The notes below the pieces were generated by a model, which was not told the origin of the DNA, did not search any database, and worked only from the letters and a program-made list of their open reading frames with translations. DNA of 64,000 bases from Nocardioides jejuensis (GTDB lineage Bacteria; Actinomycetota; Actinomycetes; Propionibacteriales; Nocardioidaceae). This document shows, piece after piece, positions 1 to 9,186 of this stretch. Each line of letters begins with the position of its first letter. The stretch's first letter is position 1. A program made the position numbers and the translations under genes. The DNA lies in assembly GCF_004337475.1 (NCBI RefSeq), contig NZ_SJZJ01000006.1, positions 1-64,000 of the forward strand, given 5' to 3'.

Positions 1-812
<812 letters not shown>

Positions 813-911
813 TCAAAGATGTTGCGCGTCCACTGTGTGGTTCCCGAGTTACGGTCGGGAACCAAGTCCAAAGCCCAGAAGCTTTGCGAGTTGGTGATCT
901 AACTCCATAGA

Positions 912-1030
912 GTTTCGGCGGCCATAGCGTCAGGGAAACACCCGGCTCCATTCCGAACCCGGAAGTTAAGCCTGACAGCGCCGATGGTACTGCAACCGGG
1001 AGGTTGTGGGAGAGTAGGACGTCGCCGGAC
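912..1030 (+). rRNA. rrf: 5S ribosomal RNA
   Basis: About 119 nt. The terminal helix forms between gtttcggcgg at the 5' end and the cgtcgccggac segment at the 3' end. The internal segments cattccgaacccggaagtta and ggttgtgggagagtaggac are the standard bacterial 5S loops. It lies about 100 nt after 23S in the same orientation. Ends are inferred from helix I pairing. Confidence 0.95.
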
Positions 1031-1039
1031 AAATTTTCC

Positions 1040-1072
1040 CCAAAGGGGCACCACATTGTGGTGCCCCTTTGG
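1040..1072 (+). terminator. rRNA operon terminator
   Basis: A perfect 16-bp inverted repeat (arms 1040-1055 and 1057-1072, ccaaaggggcacca / tggtgcccctttgg) starts 10 nt after the 5S gene and is A/T rich at its base. It is the expected intrinsic terminator of the rrn operon. Confidence 0.85.
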
Positions 1073-1105
1073 CCATTTGAGGGCCTCGTGATCCGTGCAA
1101 ATGAA

Positions 1106-1140
1106 CGACCGCCCGCCTCCGGTGAGGAGACGGGCGGTCG
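1106..1140 (-). terminator. Terminator of the DUF2505 gene
   Basis: A 10-bp inverted repeat (cgaccgcccg / cgggcggtcg) with a 15-nt loop, 20 nt past the minus-strand stop codon at 1160. On the minus strand it is followed by ttcattt. With the rRNA terminator it insulates two convergent units. Confidence 0.7.
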
Positions 1141-1159
1141 ATGCATTTCGCGAGGTTGT

Positions 1160-1654
1160 TCAGTCCTGCCACTCGCCAGCAAGCCACTTCACGCCGACCT
1201 TGTTCTCGGCGCGTGCTGCCTTGGTGAGCAGGCCGGCGATGAGGTCCTCGATCTTTCCCCCGATGAGGGGAATGCCGACTTTGACCGTCAGGTCGACGGT
1301 CTGCACCACGTCGTCGCCCTGCTGGGCAAGGGTGATGGTCCCCTTCATGTCACCGGGCTTGCCGGCGATCGTGATCAGGACGTCGGCGCGGTCACCGCGC
1401 CAGGTCTCCTGCTGCACGATCGGGATCTCGTCGCCGACGAGCTTCTTTGCGAAGGACGGCACGCGGTCGGTGCCATGTACGTATTCGAACGTCACGCTGT
1501 TGCCGTTGGCGGTCGGGGTGACGGCCAGGCTGCTGCGCAGTGCGTGCTGGTACGACGCCACCGCCGCCCGGAAAGCCGGATCAACCGCCAGCGCCGCGAC
1601 TGCGTCGACGGTCGTGCCCGGGTAGGTCAGGTTCTCGTGGATGCTCTTCGCCAT
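1160..1654 (-). CDS. DUF2505 domain protein (SRPBCC/START-like fold)
   Basis: A 164-residue soluble protein without signal peptide or membrane segment. Its pattern (an N-terminal hydrophobic 'tYpgt.d.V.al..dpaFr' segment, a central 'VPSFAKKLVGD' and a C-terminal amphipathic helix starting near KIEDLIAGLL) matches the actinobacterial DUF2505 family, which has a predicted SRPBCC-type ligand pocket. Biochemical function is unknown. The ATG at 1652-1654 is preceded by a -10-like tagggt only 6 bases upstream, so the mRNA may be leaderless. It is divergent from gdh, with 19 bp between the two start codons. Family call fairly sure; function unknown. Confidence 0.85.
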   Translation of the reverse strand: MAKSIHENLTYPGTTVDAVAALAVDPAFRAAVASYQHALRSSLAVTPTANGNSVTFEYVHGTDRVPSFAKKLVGDEIPIVQQETWRGDRADVLITIAGKPGDMKGTITLAQQGDDVVQTVDLTVKVGIPLIGGKIEDLIAGLLTKAARAENKVGVKWLAGEWQD

Positions 1655-1673
1655 GGCGCGACCCTAGCGGGCT
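1655..1673. promoter_or_regulatory. 19-bp divergent start region of DUF2505 and gdh
   Basis: Only 19 bp separate the two start codons. On the minus strand a -10-like TAGGGT (1661-1666) sits 6 bases before the DUF2505 ATG, typical of leaderless actinobacterial promoters. No purine-rich ribosome binding site precedes the gdh ATG at 1674 either. The -35 region of each promoter must lie inside the opposing gene. Inference from position only. Confidence 0.4.
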
Positions 1674-4600
1674 ATGTTGATGGATGTGCCTCTCTCCCGT
1701 GACAGCACACCTGATCCCGTGCTGCAGGCCTACTTCCGCCACATCGCGCCGGAAGACCTTGCAGACCGCGTTCCTGACGACCTTGCCGGTGCCCTGGCCA
1801 GCCATCGCAAGCTGGCGGCTCAGCGGCTGCCTGGCAGCTCGGCGGTACGTGTGCACACACCTCGCGCTGCGGTCCAGGGCTGGGAGGCGCACGGCCACAC
1901 TGTCCTCGAGGTGGTCACGGAGGACATGCCCTTCCTGGTCGACTCGGTGCTGATGGCGCTGGGTCGTGCCGGGCACGACGTTCACCTGGTGGTGCACCCC
2001 CGCTTCGATGTCACGCGTTCGGCTGACGGGACGTTGCTGTCCGTGGTGCCCGCGGACGAGCGGGTCCCGGCCGCGGAGGGCTGGATTCGCGAGTCGTGGA
2101 TGCATGTGGAGGTCGATCGGCTCCCCGAGGGGCGCGAGGTGGCGGCGGCGTTCGAGGCGGACGTGAGTGCTGTGCTCGCTGATGTCCGGAGCGCTGTGCG
2201 CGACTGGGCCGCGATGCGGTCGACCGTGCTCGCGGTGGCGGACGAGCTCGAGGCTCGCCCGCCGCTCCTGCCGGAGGAGGAGGTCTCGCAGGGCACGGGC
2301 CTGCTTCGCTGGCTTGCGGACGACCACTTCACGTTCCTGGGTTACCGCGAGTACGACCTGCTCGACGATGACGCGCTGCAGCCCGTCGAGGGTTCGGGCC
2401 TCGGCATCCTCCGGGGGCGCAGCGGCGCCGGTGCCGCGGCGTCGTTCGCCAGGCTGCCTCCCCATGTGCGGGCACATGCGCGCGAGCAGACGCTGCTGGT
2501 CCTCGCCAAGGCCAACTCGCGGGCGACGGTGCACCGGTCGGCGTACCTCGACTACGTGGGGGTGAAGCGGTTCGACGACGACGGTGTGGTCACGGGTGAG
2601 CGGCGGTTCCTCGGGCTGTGGTCCTCGGCGGCGTACACCGAGTCGCTGCGGCGCATCCCGCTGCTGTCGGAGAAGGCGGACGCTGTGCTGGCCGCGGCGG
2701 GGCTCGACCCGCTCAGCCACGCGGGCAAGGCGCTCCTCGAGATCCTCGAGGACTACCCGCGTGACGAGCTGTTGACGGTGCCGGTCGATGAGCTCGCGAA
2801 GGTGGGTGAGGCGGTCCTGCAGGCGCGGGAACGCCGTCGGTTGCGACTCTTCGTCCGGCCGGACACCTATCGGCGCTACCTGACCTGCCTGGTCTACGTG
2901 CCGCGCGACCGGTACAGCACCTCGGTGCGTGAGCGGTTCGCTGCGATCCTTCGGGACCGGCTGGGTGCTGCGACGGTCGAGTACTCCGCGCGCGTGGGGG
3001 AGTCCCCGCTCGCCCAGGTCCACTTCGTCGTCCGGCCGGAGAACGCCGACGCCGTGCCCGAGGTCGACGTGCCCGCGCTGGAGCGGGAGCTGGTCGAAGC
3101 GGCACGGTCGTGGTCCGACGACTTCGTCGGCGCGGTGACGGTCGAGTTCGGCGAGGCCGATGCGGCGCGGTTGGTGCGGGCCTACCGGGGCGCCTTCCCG
3201 CCGGCGTACGTCGAGGAGTTCTCGCCGCGCGCGGCGGCCGTCGACGTACGCCGGATCGAGGCCATCGGCGGCGACGCCGGGGTAGATGTCGCGATCTCGG
3301 AACGGGTGGATGCGGCGCCCGACGAGGTGAGGCTCTCGATCTACCGGGTGGGCGAGCCTCTCACGCTGACGGCTGCGCTCCCGATGTTGGCGTCGCTGGG
3401 CGTCGAGGTGGTCGACGAGCGACCGCACGAGCTCGAGGGCCTGGCGCGTCCGACGTGGATCTACGAGTTCGGGCTACGCGCGCCATCGCCGGTGCATGAT
3501 GCCGACCTGGCCCCGCTCGAGGAGCTGCTCCGGGCCATCCTCGCGGGGGAGTGCGAGGTCGATGGCTTCAACGCCCTGGTGATCGGCGCATGTCTGCGCT
3601 GGCGGCAGGTTGCCGTGCTGCGCGCCTATGCCCGCTACCTCAAGCAGACCGGCACGCCGTTCAGCCTGGAGTCGATCGAGGAGGCACTCCGCGAGAACGT
3701 CACGCTGACCCGGCTGCTGGTCGACCTCTTCGAGGCGCGCTTTGACCCGGACACCGATCCTGAGGCGCGCGCCGCAGCCGAGGAGCGACTGCGCGACCAG
3801 ATCAGCGCGGGCCTCGATGATGTGGTCCGGCTCGACCATGACCGGATCCTCCGGTCCTACCTCGCCCTGATCGTGGCGACGCTGCGGACCAATCACTTCA
3901 TGGTCGACGGTGAAGCACGTCCGCGGGCCTGTCTGGCGCTGAAGCTCGATCCCTCCGGCGTGCCGGACCTGCCGGCTCCGCGGCCGCAGTTCGAGATCTT
4001 CGTGCACTCACCGCGGGTCGAAGGCGTGCACCTGAGGTTTGGGGCGGTGGCGCGGGGTGGCCTGCGCTGGTCCGACCGGCGCGACGACTTCCGCACCGAG
4101 GTGCTGGGCCTGGTGAAGGCGCAGATGGTGAAGAACACCGTCATCGTCCCGGTAGGGGCCAAGGGTGGCTTCTACGCGAAGCGGCTGCCCGACGTCACCG
4201 ATCGTGAGGCGTGGCTGGCCGAAGGCATCGCCTGCTACCGGACGTTCATCGCTGGCCTGCTCGACCTCACCGACAACATGGTGGCCGGCGAGATCGTGCC
4301 GCCGCCGCGCGTCGTACGGCACGACGGTGATGACGCCTACCTCGTGGTGGCAGCCGACAAGGGGACGGCGACGTTCTCCGACATCGCCAACGAGGTGGCG
4401 GCGGGCTACGGCTTCTGGCTCGGTGACGCCTTCGCCTCGGGCGGCTCCGCCGGCTACGACCACAAGGCCATGGGGATCACCGCGCGCGGCGCGTGGGTCT
4501 CGGTGCAGCGACACTTCCGCGAGATGGGCATCGACTGCCAGGCCGAGGAGTTCACCTGCGTGGGCATCGGGGACATGTCGGGGGACGTCTTCGGCAACGG

Positions 4601-6452
4601 GCTGCTCAGCACCCGTACGGCGCGGCTGGTCGCGGCCTTCGACCACCGCGACATCTTCCTCGACCCGCAGCCCGACGCCGCCGCGGCGTACGACGAGAGG
4701 GAGCGTCTCTTCGCATTGCCGCGGTCGTCGTGGCAGGACTACGACCGCTCCCTGATCTCCGCTGGCGGTGGGGTCTGGTCGCGCCAGGCCAAGCAGGTGC
4801 CGATCTCGCCGGAGGTGGCCGAGGTGCTGGGTCTCGATCCAGCGGTCGGATTCCTCGCACCCAACGAGCTGCTCCGGGCGATCCTCGCGGCGCCTGTCGA
4901 CCTGCTGTGGAACGGCGGCATCGGGACCTACGTCAAGGGGTCGAGCGAGACGCACGCCGAGGTCGGTGACAAGGCCAACGACGCCATCCGGGTCGACGGC
5001 GCCGACCTCCGGGTGCGCTGTGTCGGCGAGGGCGGCAACCTCGGCCTCACCCAGCGCGGCCGGATCGAGTACGCCGCGGCGGGAGGCCGCCTCAACACGG
5101 ACTTCATCGACAACTCCGCTGGCGTGGACACCTCCGACCGCGAGGTGAACCTCAAGATCCTGCTCGACGCGGCTGTCGACGACGGCGACCTGACCGGCAA
5201 GCAGCGCAATGCCCTCCTCGCGTCCATGACCGACGAGGTCGCCGCACTCGTGCTGCGCGACAACTCCGAGCAGAACCTGGCGCTCGCGAATGCGCTCGCC
5301 AGCGCGCCCGCGATGCTGCATGTCCACGAGGCATGGCTGGAGTCGCTGGAGCGGCGCCGTGCCGTGGACCGCGAGCTCGAAGGCCTGCCGTCGTCGGCGG
5401 AGGTCCGTCGTCGACTCGACCAGGGTGAGGGGCTGACAGCGCCGGAGCTCGCGGTCATGCTCTCGTGGACGAAGATCGTGCTCGCGGGGGAGTTGCTCGA
5501 CTCCGAGCTGCCGGAGGATCCCTTCCTCCGCAGCGATCTCTACGCCTACTTCCCATCGCAGGTCCGGCAGGCGTACCGCCAGCGGATCCTCCGGCACCCG
5601 CTGCGGCGCGAGATCATCGTGACCCAGGTGGTCAACGACCTGGTCAACGGCGCGGGCATCACCTTCTGGCACCGGCTCTCGGAGGAGACGTCGGCCAGTG
5701 CGTCCGACCTGGCCCGTGCCAACTTCGTGGCGCGCGAGATCTTCGGCTCCCTCGCCCTGCGCGAGCGCATCCGCGAGGACGACAACCATCTCGATGCGAC
5801 CGTCCAGACGACGATGCGCATCGAGATGCGCACGCTCGTCGAGCGCGCGTCGCGATGGCTCGTGACCAATCGCCGCTCGCCCCTGGCCAGCGAGGAGATC
5901 GTCGACTACTTCGGCGAGGCGGTGCAGCGGCTGATGGAGGACCTGCCCGCGATCCTCGGGGGTCGTGAGCGCGAGGCGTTCGAGGCGCGTCGGGACGATC
6001 TGCTCGCCCACGGGGTCGAGGAGGCGCTGGCGACGAGAGTGGCGGTGCTCCAGCCGGCGTACGTGCTGCTCGGCGTGGTGGAGACGGCCGAGCGGGAGCG
6101 GATCGATCCGCTCGAGGTGGCCCGGGTGCACTTCGCGCTGGGGGAGCGGCTCGGTCTCTCCTCCGTCGTACGCCGGGTGCTGGCGCTGCCGCGTCGCGAC
6201 CGCTGGGAGGCACTGGCTCGCGCTGCCGTACGCGATGACCTGCACTCCGTGCATGCGGCGCTGACCGAGCAGGTGCTGCACTCCACCTCACCCGACGATC
6301 CGGCTCCTCTCCGTGTGGCGATCTGGGAGGAACGGGACGCCGGCCGCGTGCAGCGGGCTGCGCGGACGCTCGAGGAGATCTGCGCCGACGACGCCGCCGA
6401 CCTGGCGAGGGTCGCGGTGGGGCTGCGTGTGGTGCGAGGCCTTGTCACGTGA
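1674..6452 (+). CDS. gdh: NAD-specific glutamate dehydrogenase, 180-kDa (L_180) type
   Basis: 1592 residues, the usual size for the very large NAD-GDH family of actinobacteria and proteobacteria. It deaminates L-glutamate to 2-oxoglutarate and ammonium with NAD+, a mainly catabolic role in the cytosol. The first roughly 700 residues carry the regulatory ACT-like region. The catalytic core is recognisable by 'RGGLRWSDRRDDFRTEV' and 'MVKNTVIVPVGAKGGF' (about residues 790-835), with the family's lysine-rich glutamate site, and the dinucleotide-binding part by 'GGIGTYVKGS' and 'GEGGNLGLTQRGR' (about 1080-1125). The long helical C-terminal region is complete. Either ATG 1674 or ATG 1680 could be the start. 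It stands alone, divergent from DUF2505. No frameshift seen. Confidence 0.95.
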   Translation: MLMDVPLSRDSTPDPVLQAYFRHIAPEDLADRVPDDLAGALASHRKLAAQRLPGSSAVRVHTPRAAVQGWEAHGHTVLEVVTEDMPFLVDSVLMALGRAGHDVHLVVHPRFDVTRSADGTLLSVVPADERVPAAEGWIRESWMHVEVDRLPEGREVAAAFEADVSAVLADVRSAVRDWAAMRSTVLAVADELEARPPLLPEEEVSQGTGLLRWLADDHFTFLGYREYDLLDDDALQPVEGSGLGILRGRSGAGAAASFARLPPHVRAHAREQTLLVLAKANSRATVHRSAYLDYVGVKRFDDDGVVTGERRFLGLWSSAAYTESLRRIPLLSEKADAVLAAAGLDPLSHAGKALLEILEDYPRDELLTVPVDELAKVGEAVLQARERRRLRLFVRPDTYRRYLTCLVYVPRDRYSTSVRERFAAILRDRLGAATVEYSARVGESPLAQVHFVVRPENADAVPEVDVPALERELVEAARSWSDDFVGAVTVEFGEADAARLVRAYRGAFPPAYVEEFSPRAAAVDVRRIEAIGGDAGVDVAISERVDAAPDEVRLSIYRVGEPLTLTAALPMLASLGVEVVDERPHELEGLARPTWIYEFGLRAPSPVHDADLAPLEELLRAILAGECEVDGFNALVIGACLRWRQVAVLRAYARYLKQTGTPFSLESIEEALRENVTLTRLLVDLFEARFDPDTDPEARAAAEERLRDQISAGLDDVVRLDHDRILRSYLALIVATLRTNHFMVDGEARPRACLALKLDPSGVPDLPAPRPQFEIFVHSPRVEGVHLRFGAVARGGLRWSDRRDDFRTEVLGLVKAQMVKNTVIVPVGAKGGFYAKRLPDVTDREAWLAEGIACYRTFIAGLLDLTDNMVAGEIVPPPRVVRHDGDDAYLVVAADKGTATFSDIANEVAAGYGFWLGDAFASGGSAGYDHKAMGITARGAWVSVQRHFREMGIDCQAEEFTCVGIGDMSGDVFGNGLLSTRTARLVAAFDHRDIFLDPQPDAAAAYDERERLFALPRSSWQDYDRSLISAGGGVWSRQAKQVPISPEVAEVLGLDPAVGFLAPNELLRAILAAPVDLLWNGGIGTYVKGSSETHAEVGDKANDAIRVDGADLRVRCVGEGGNLGLTQRGRIEYAAAGGRLNTDFIDNSAGVDTSDREVNLKILLDAAVDDGDLTGKQRNALLASMTDEVAALVLRDNSEQNLALANALASAPAMLHVHEAWLESLERRRAVDRELEGLPSSAEVRRRLDQGEGLTAPELAVMLSWTKIVLAGELLDSELPEDPFLRSDLYAYFPSQVRQAYRQRILRHPLRREIIVTQVVNDLVNGAGITFWHRLSEETSASASDLARANFVAREIFGSLALRERIREDDNHLDATVQTTMRIEMRTLVERASRWLVTNRRSPLASEEIVDYFGEAVQRLMEDLPAILGGREREAFEARRDDLLAHGVEEALATRVAVLQPAYVLLGVVETAERERIDPLEVARVHFALGERLGLSSVVRRVLALPRRDRWEALARAAVRDDLHSVHAALTEQVLHSTSPDDPAPLRVAIWEERDAGRVQRAARTLEEICADDAADLARVAVGLRVVRGLVT

Positions 6453-6453
6453 A

Positions 6454-6469
6454 CTGACCGATCGGTCAG
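6454..6469. promoter_or_regulatory. TetR-type operator (16-bp perfect palindrome)
   Basis: ctgaccgatcggtcag is a perfect 16-bp palindrome just after the gdh stop codon and 14 bp before the SDR start codon at 6484. A -10-like taggat lies at 6472-6477, directly beside it. The tgaccgatcggtca core is a classic TetR-family operator. A bound regulator would block this leaderless-looking promoter. No TetR gene is adjacent, so the regulator is elsewhere. Confidence 0.6.
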
Positions 6470-6483
6470 GTTAGGATGGACGC

Positions 6484-7350
6484 ATGCTGCTTTTCCAGGG
6501 TCCCCGCGCCGCAGCCACGCGCGTCGTACGCCGGGTGGCCGGCCTGCCCAGCCCGCTCGCTGGTCGCACGGTGCTGATCACTGGCGCGTCGTCCGGCATC
6601 GGGCGGGCGACGGCGCTGGCCGTCGCTGACAAGGGTGCTCGGGTGCTGCTCGTGGCCCGTCGTGCTGCGGAGCTCGAGGCCGTCCGCGAGGAGATCGAGG
6701 ACGCGGGCGGTGTCGCGGAGGTCTTCCCCTGTGACCTGACCGACGGCGATGCGATCGACAAGCTGGTCAAGGACGTCCTGGCCGGTCACGGGGCGGTCGA
6801 CTACCTGGTCAACAACGCGGGTCGGTCGATCCGGCGGTCGCTGGACCTGAGCTATGACCGCTTCCACGACATCGAGCGCACGATGGCGATCAACTACATG
6901 GGGCCGGTGCGGCTGACCATGGGGCTGCTGCCGGCGATGCGGGCGCAGAAGTTCGGCCACGTCGTCAACATCGTCACCTGGGGCATCCAGATCAAGGCGC
7001 CCAAGTTCGCGCCGTACATCGCGTCGAAGGCAGCGCTCGACACGTTCTCGCGGATCGCCGGTCGCGAGGCCTTCTTCGACAACGTGACCTTCACGAACAT
7101 GCGGTTCTCGCTGGTCAGCACCCCGATGGTCGCGCCGACCGAGGCGTACAGCGGGCACGGCGAGACGCCGGAGCACGCCGCCGACCGCGTCGTGCGTGCA
7201 CTGGAGGACCGGCCGCTGACGGTCAACACCCGCGTGGCCGACCTGGTCGAGGTCGCCAACGTCGTCGCGCCCCGGGCGACGGACTTCGCGATGGCGCTGG
7301 CGCACCGCGTGTTCAAGGACTCCGCCGCGGCGCGCGGCAAGAAGTCCTAA
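6484..7350 (+). CDS. SDR family NAD(P)-dependent oxidoreductase
   Basis: 288 residues, classical short-chain dehydrogenase/reductase. The cofactor glycine motif TGASSGIG is at about residues 33-40, the NNAG motif follows near 108, and the active-site Y-x3-K (YIASK) is at about 178-182. The residue 13 positions before the tyrosine, normally the catalytic serine, is a threonine (NIVTWG). A basic, amphipathic 27-residue N-terminal stretch precedes the Rossmann fold and may be a membrane-association segment. Substrate cannot be read from sequence. The stop codon overlaps the convergent EamA stop (shared ctaa at 7347-7350). The upstream TetR-type palindrome suggests inducible expression. Confidence 0.88.
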   Translation: MLLFQGPRAAATRVVRRVAGLPSPLAGRTVLITGASSGIGRATALAVADKGARVLLVARRAAELEAVREEIEDAGGVAEVFPCDLTDGDAIDKLVKDVLAGHGAVDYLVNNAGRSIRRSLDLSYDRFHDIERTMAINYMGPVRLTMGLLPAMRAQKFGHVVNIVTWGIQIKAPKFAPYIASKAALDTFSRIAGREAFFDNVTFTNMRFSLVSTPMVAPTEAYSGHGETPEHAADRVVRALEDRPLTVNTRVADLVEVANVVAPRATDFAMALAHRVFKDSAAARGKKS

Positions 7351-8279
7351 CCCTCGGCGATGACCGGCAGCGGCTTCGGTCCGAGCCGGAGCTTGCCCTG
7401 TGCGATCGCGACGCCGAGCAGGATGACCGCGCCGCCGACCGGCTGGTACCAGTGCGGCTCCTCGCCGAGCACGACCATGCCCACGACGATCGCGAAAAGC
7501 GGACTCAGGTAGGTCACGTACGACGCGGTGGAGCCGCCGACCCAGCGGATGTTGCGCGCGTGGATGGCCAGGGCGACGCCGGTGCCGATGGCGCCGAGCG
7601 CCAGCACCGATCCGAGCACCTCGGGGGAGAGGTCCCACGGGGCAGGCGGTGCGCCGGCGACCAGCGGAGCGACGACGGCCAGCGCGGCGGTCGCCCACAG
7701 CAGCTGACCGGCACTCACCGCGAGATCGGAGTCGACGCGGGGCGCGACGTACCGCTGCTGGTAGGGGATGGCGATGCCGTAGCAGGAGGCCGCCGCGAAG
7801 CAGAGCATCTGGCCGGTGAAGCCGCTGCCGCGCAGCCCCTGCCAGGCGCCGAGGACGACGAGCGTGCCGCTGAAGCCGAGGGCGAGGCCGACGACCTTCG
7901 CCAGCGAGAAGCGTTCGGTGCGGAAGAGGAGGACGGCAGCGGGCAGCGTGACGAGCGGAGTCGTGCCGTTCCAGATGCCGGCGAGCAGGCTGGGGATCCG
8001 CTGCTCGCCGAACCCGAAGAGCGTGAACGCGAACGCGATCAGCAGGCCGGGTACCGCGAGGTGGAGCCAGGTGACCAGGTCCCGCGGCAGGCGGTGGCCG
8101 GCGAACGCCATCAGCACGAGCACGGCGACGGCACCCGACGAGACGCGGCCGAGCGTCACGTACGCAGGGTGGAGCTCGCGGACGCCGACGCTGATGAAGA
8201 GGAAGCTGCAGCCCCAGATCGCGGCGAGGCCGACCAGCCAGGGGAGCCAGACGCGGAGGGGAGGCTGCTCGGGGGTCAC
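7347..8279 (-). CDS. EamA/DMT-superfamily transporter
   Basis: 310 residues with about ten hydrophobic segments, arranged as two repeats of five as in EamA-domain permeases of the drug/metabolite transporter superfamily. The N-terminal 'WLVGLAAIWGCSFLFI' and the second-half 'RNIRWVGGSTASYVTYLSPLFAIVVG' are typical. Members export amino acids, purines or other metabolites across the plasma membrane; the substrate cannot be assigned. Convergent with the SDR gene and overlapping it by 4 bases, so the two are not co-transcribed. GTG start at 8277-8279. Confidence 0.85.
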   Translation of the reverse strand: MTPEQPPLRVWLPWLVGLAAIWGCSFLFISVGVRELHPAYVTLGRVSSGAVAVLVLMAFAGHRLPRDLVTWLHLAVPGLLIAFAFTLFGFGEQRIPSLLAGIWNGTTPLVTLPAAVLLFRTERFSLAKVVGLALGFSGTLVVLGAWQGLRGSGFTGQMLCFAAASCYGIAIPYQQRYVAPRVDSDLAVSAGQLLWATAALAVVAPLVAGAPPAPWDLSPEVLGSVLALGAIGTGVALAIHARNIRWVGGSTASYVTYLSPLFAIVVGMVVLGEEPHWYQPVGGAVILLGVAIAQGKLRLGPKPLPVIAEG

Positions 8280-8364
8280 CTGGTCAGCATGGCGGTGGCT
8301 TGCTGACGCGTCACCTGATTTTGCGGGCGCCTCGAGGATCGTGGCCGGACCGTGACCGGACCGG

Positions 8365-9165
8365 TCAGCCGGCCTTCTCGCCGCGCGCCTGCTTCGCGGC
8401 CTCGACCGACTGCTGCAGCGCCGCGAGCAGGTCGACGACCTCGCCGGCGGACTTCGTGGAGGTCTCGGTGCGCTGCACCTCGCCGCCCTCGATCTTGGCC
8501 TTGACGAGGGCCTCGACTGCCTCGGCGTAGTCGTCCTCGAGCTCGCTCGGGTCGAAGTCGCCGGCCAGGGTCTCGACGAGCATGCGTGCCATCGTCACCT
8601 CGGCCTCCTTGACCTCGCCGACCTCGACGGAGAAGTCCGGAGTGCGGATCTCGTCGGGCCACATGAGCGTCTGCAGCACGATCACGTCGCCAGCCTCGGT
8701 CTCGCGGACGCGGAGAACGGCGGGGGCCGTGCGCTGGCGCAGGGCGACCGTGACGACCGCGACGCGGTCGGACTCCTGCAGGGCCTGGCGCAGAAGCGCG
8801 TAGGGCTTGGCGCCGGTCGCCTCGGGCTCGAGGTAGTAGCTCTTCTCGAACATCAGCGGGTCGATCTGCTCGCTGGGCACGAACTTCTCGACGGCGATCT
8901 CGCGGCTGGCCGTCACCGGCAGCTCACGGAGGTCGTCATCGCTGAGGATGACCATCTCGCCGTCCTCGGTCTCGTAGCCCTTGGCGATGTCGGCGTAGGG
9001 AACCTCCTCGCCGTCGAGCGAGCAGATCCGCTGGTAGCGGATCCGGCCGCCGTCCTTGGCGTGCACCTGGCGGAAGGACACGTCGTGGCTCTCGGTCGCG
9101 GAGTAGAGCTTCACCGGGACGCTGACGAGGCCGAACGAGACGGCCCCCTTCCAGATCGCGCGCAT
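8365..9165 (-). CDS. ku: Ku protein, DNA double-strand break end binding (NHEJ)
   Basis: 266 residues starting MRAIWKGAVSFGLVSVPVKLY, the hallmark start of bacterial Ku, followed by the ring-forming core ('RICSLDGEEVPY', 'FEKSYYLEPE', 'YALLRQAL', 'VLRVRE', 'LQTLMWPDEIR'). The homodimer threads onto DNA ends and recruits LigD. The C-terminal tail is short and only moderately basic, as in minimal bacterial Ku. A much longer upstream reading frame exists in phase, but it runs through ligD in antisense; the start is fixed by the conserved MRAIWKG. Divergent from ligD with 21 bp between starts, so the two NHEJ partners probably share control. Confidence 0.96.
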   Translation of the reverse strand: MRAIWKGAVSFGLVSVPVKLYSATESHDVSFRQVHAKDGGRIRYQRICSLDGEEVPYADIAKGYETEDGEMVILSDDDLRELPVTASREIAVEKFVPSEQIDPLMFEKSYYLEPEATGAKPYALLRQALQESDRVAVVTVALRQRTAPAVLRVRETEAGDVIVLQTLMWPDEIRTPDFSVEVGEVKEAEVTMARMLVETLAGDFDPSELEDDYAEAVEALVKAKIEGGEVQRTETSTKSAGEVVDLLAALQQSVEAAKQARGEKAG

Positions 9166-9186
9166 GTCTTCACGGTATCCGAGAAG
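9166..9186. promoter_or_regulatory. 21-bp bidirectional start region, ku / ligD
   Basis: The ku and ligD start codons are 21 bp apart. The segment contains cggtatccg, which reads as a weak -10-like element on either strand. There is no room for two full promoters or for ribosome binding sites, so transcripts are probably leaderless or begin inside the opposite gene. Confidence 0.35.

Noticed and set aside
1581..6281. Long minus-strand reading frames (615 and 757 residues) opposite the NAD-GDH gene
   Set aside because: They are antisense shadows of a high-GC gene: Arg/His/Asp/Gly-rich low-complexity translation, no recognisable domain, and the sense strand is a complete conserved enzyme.
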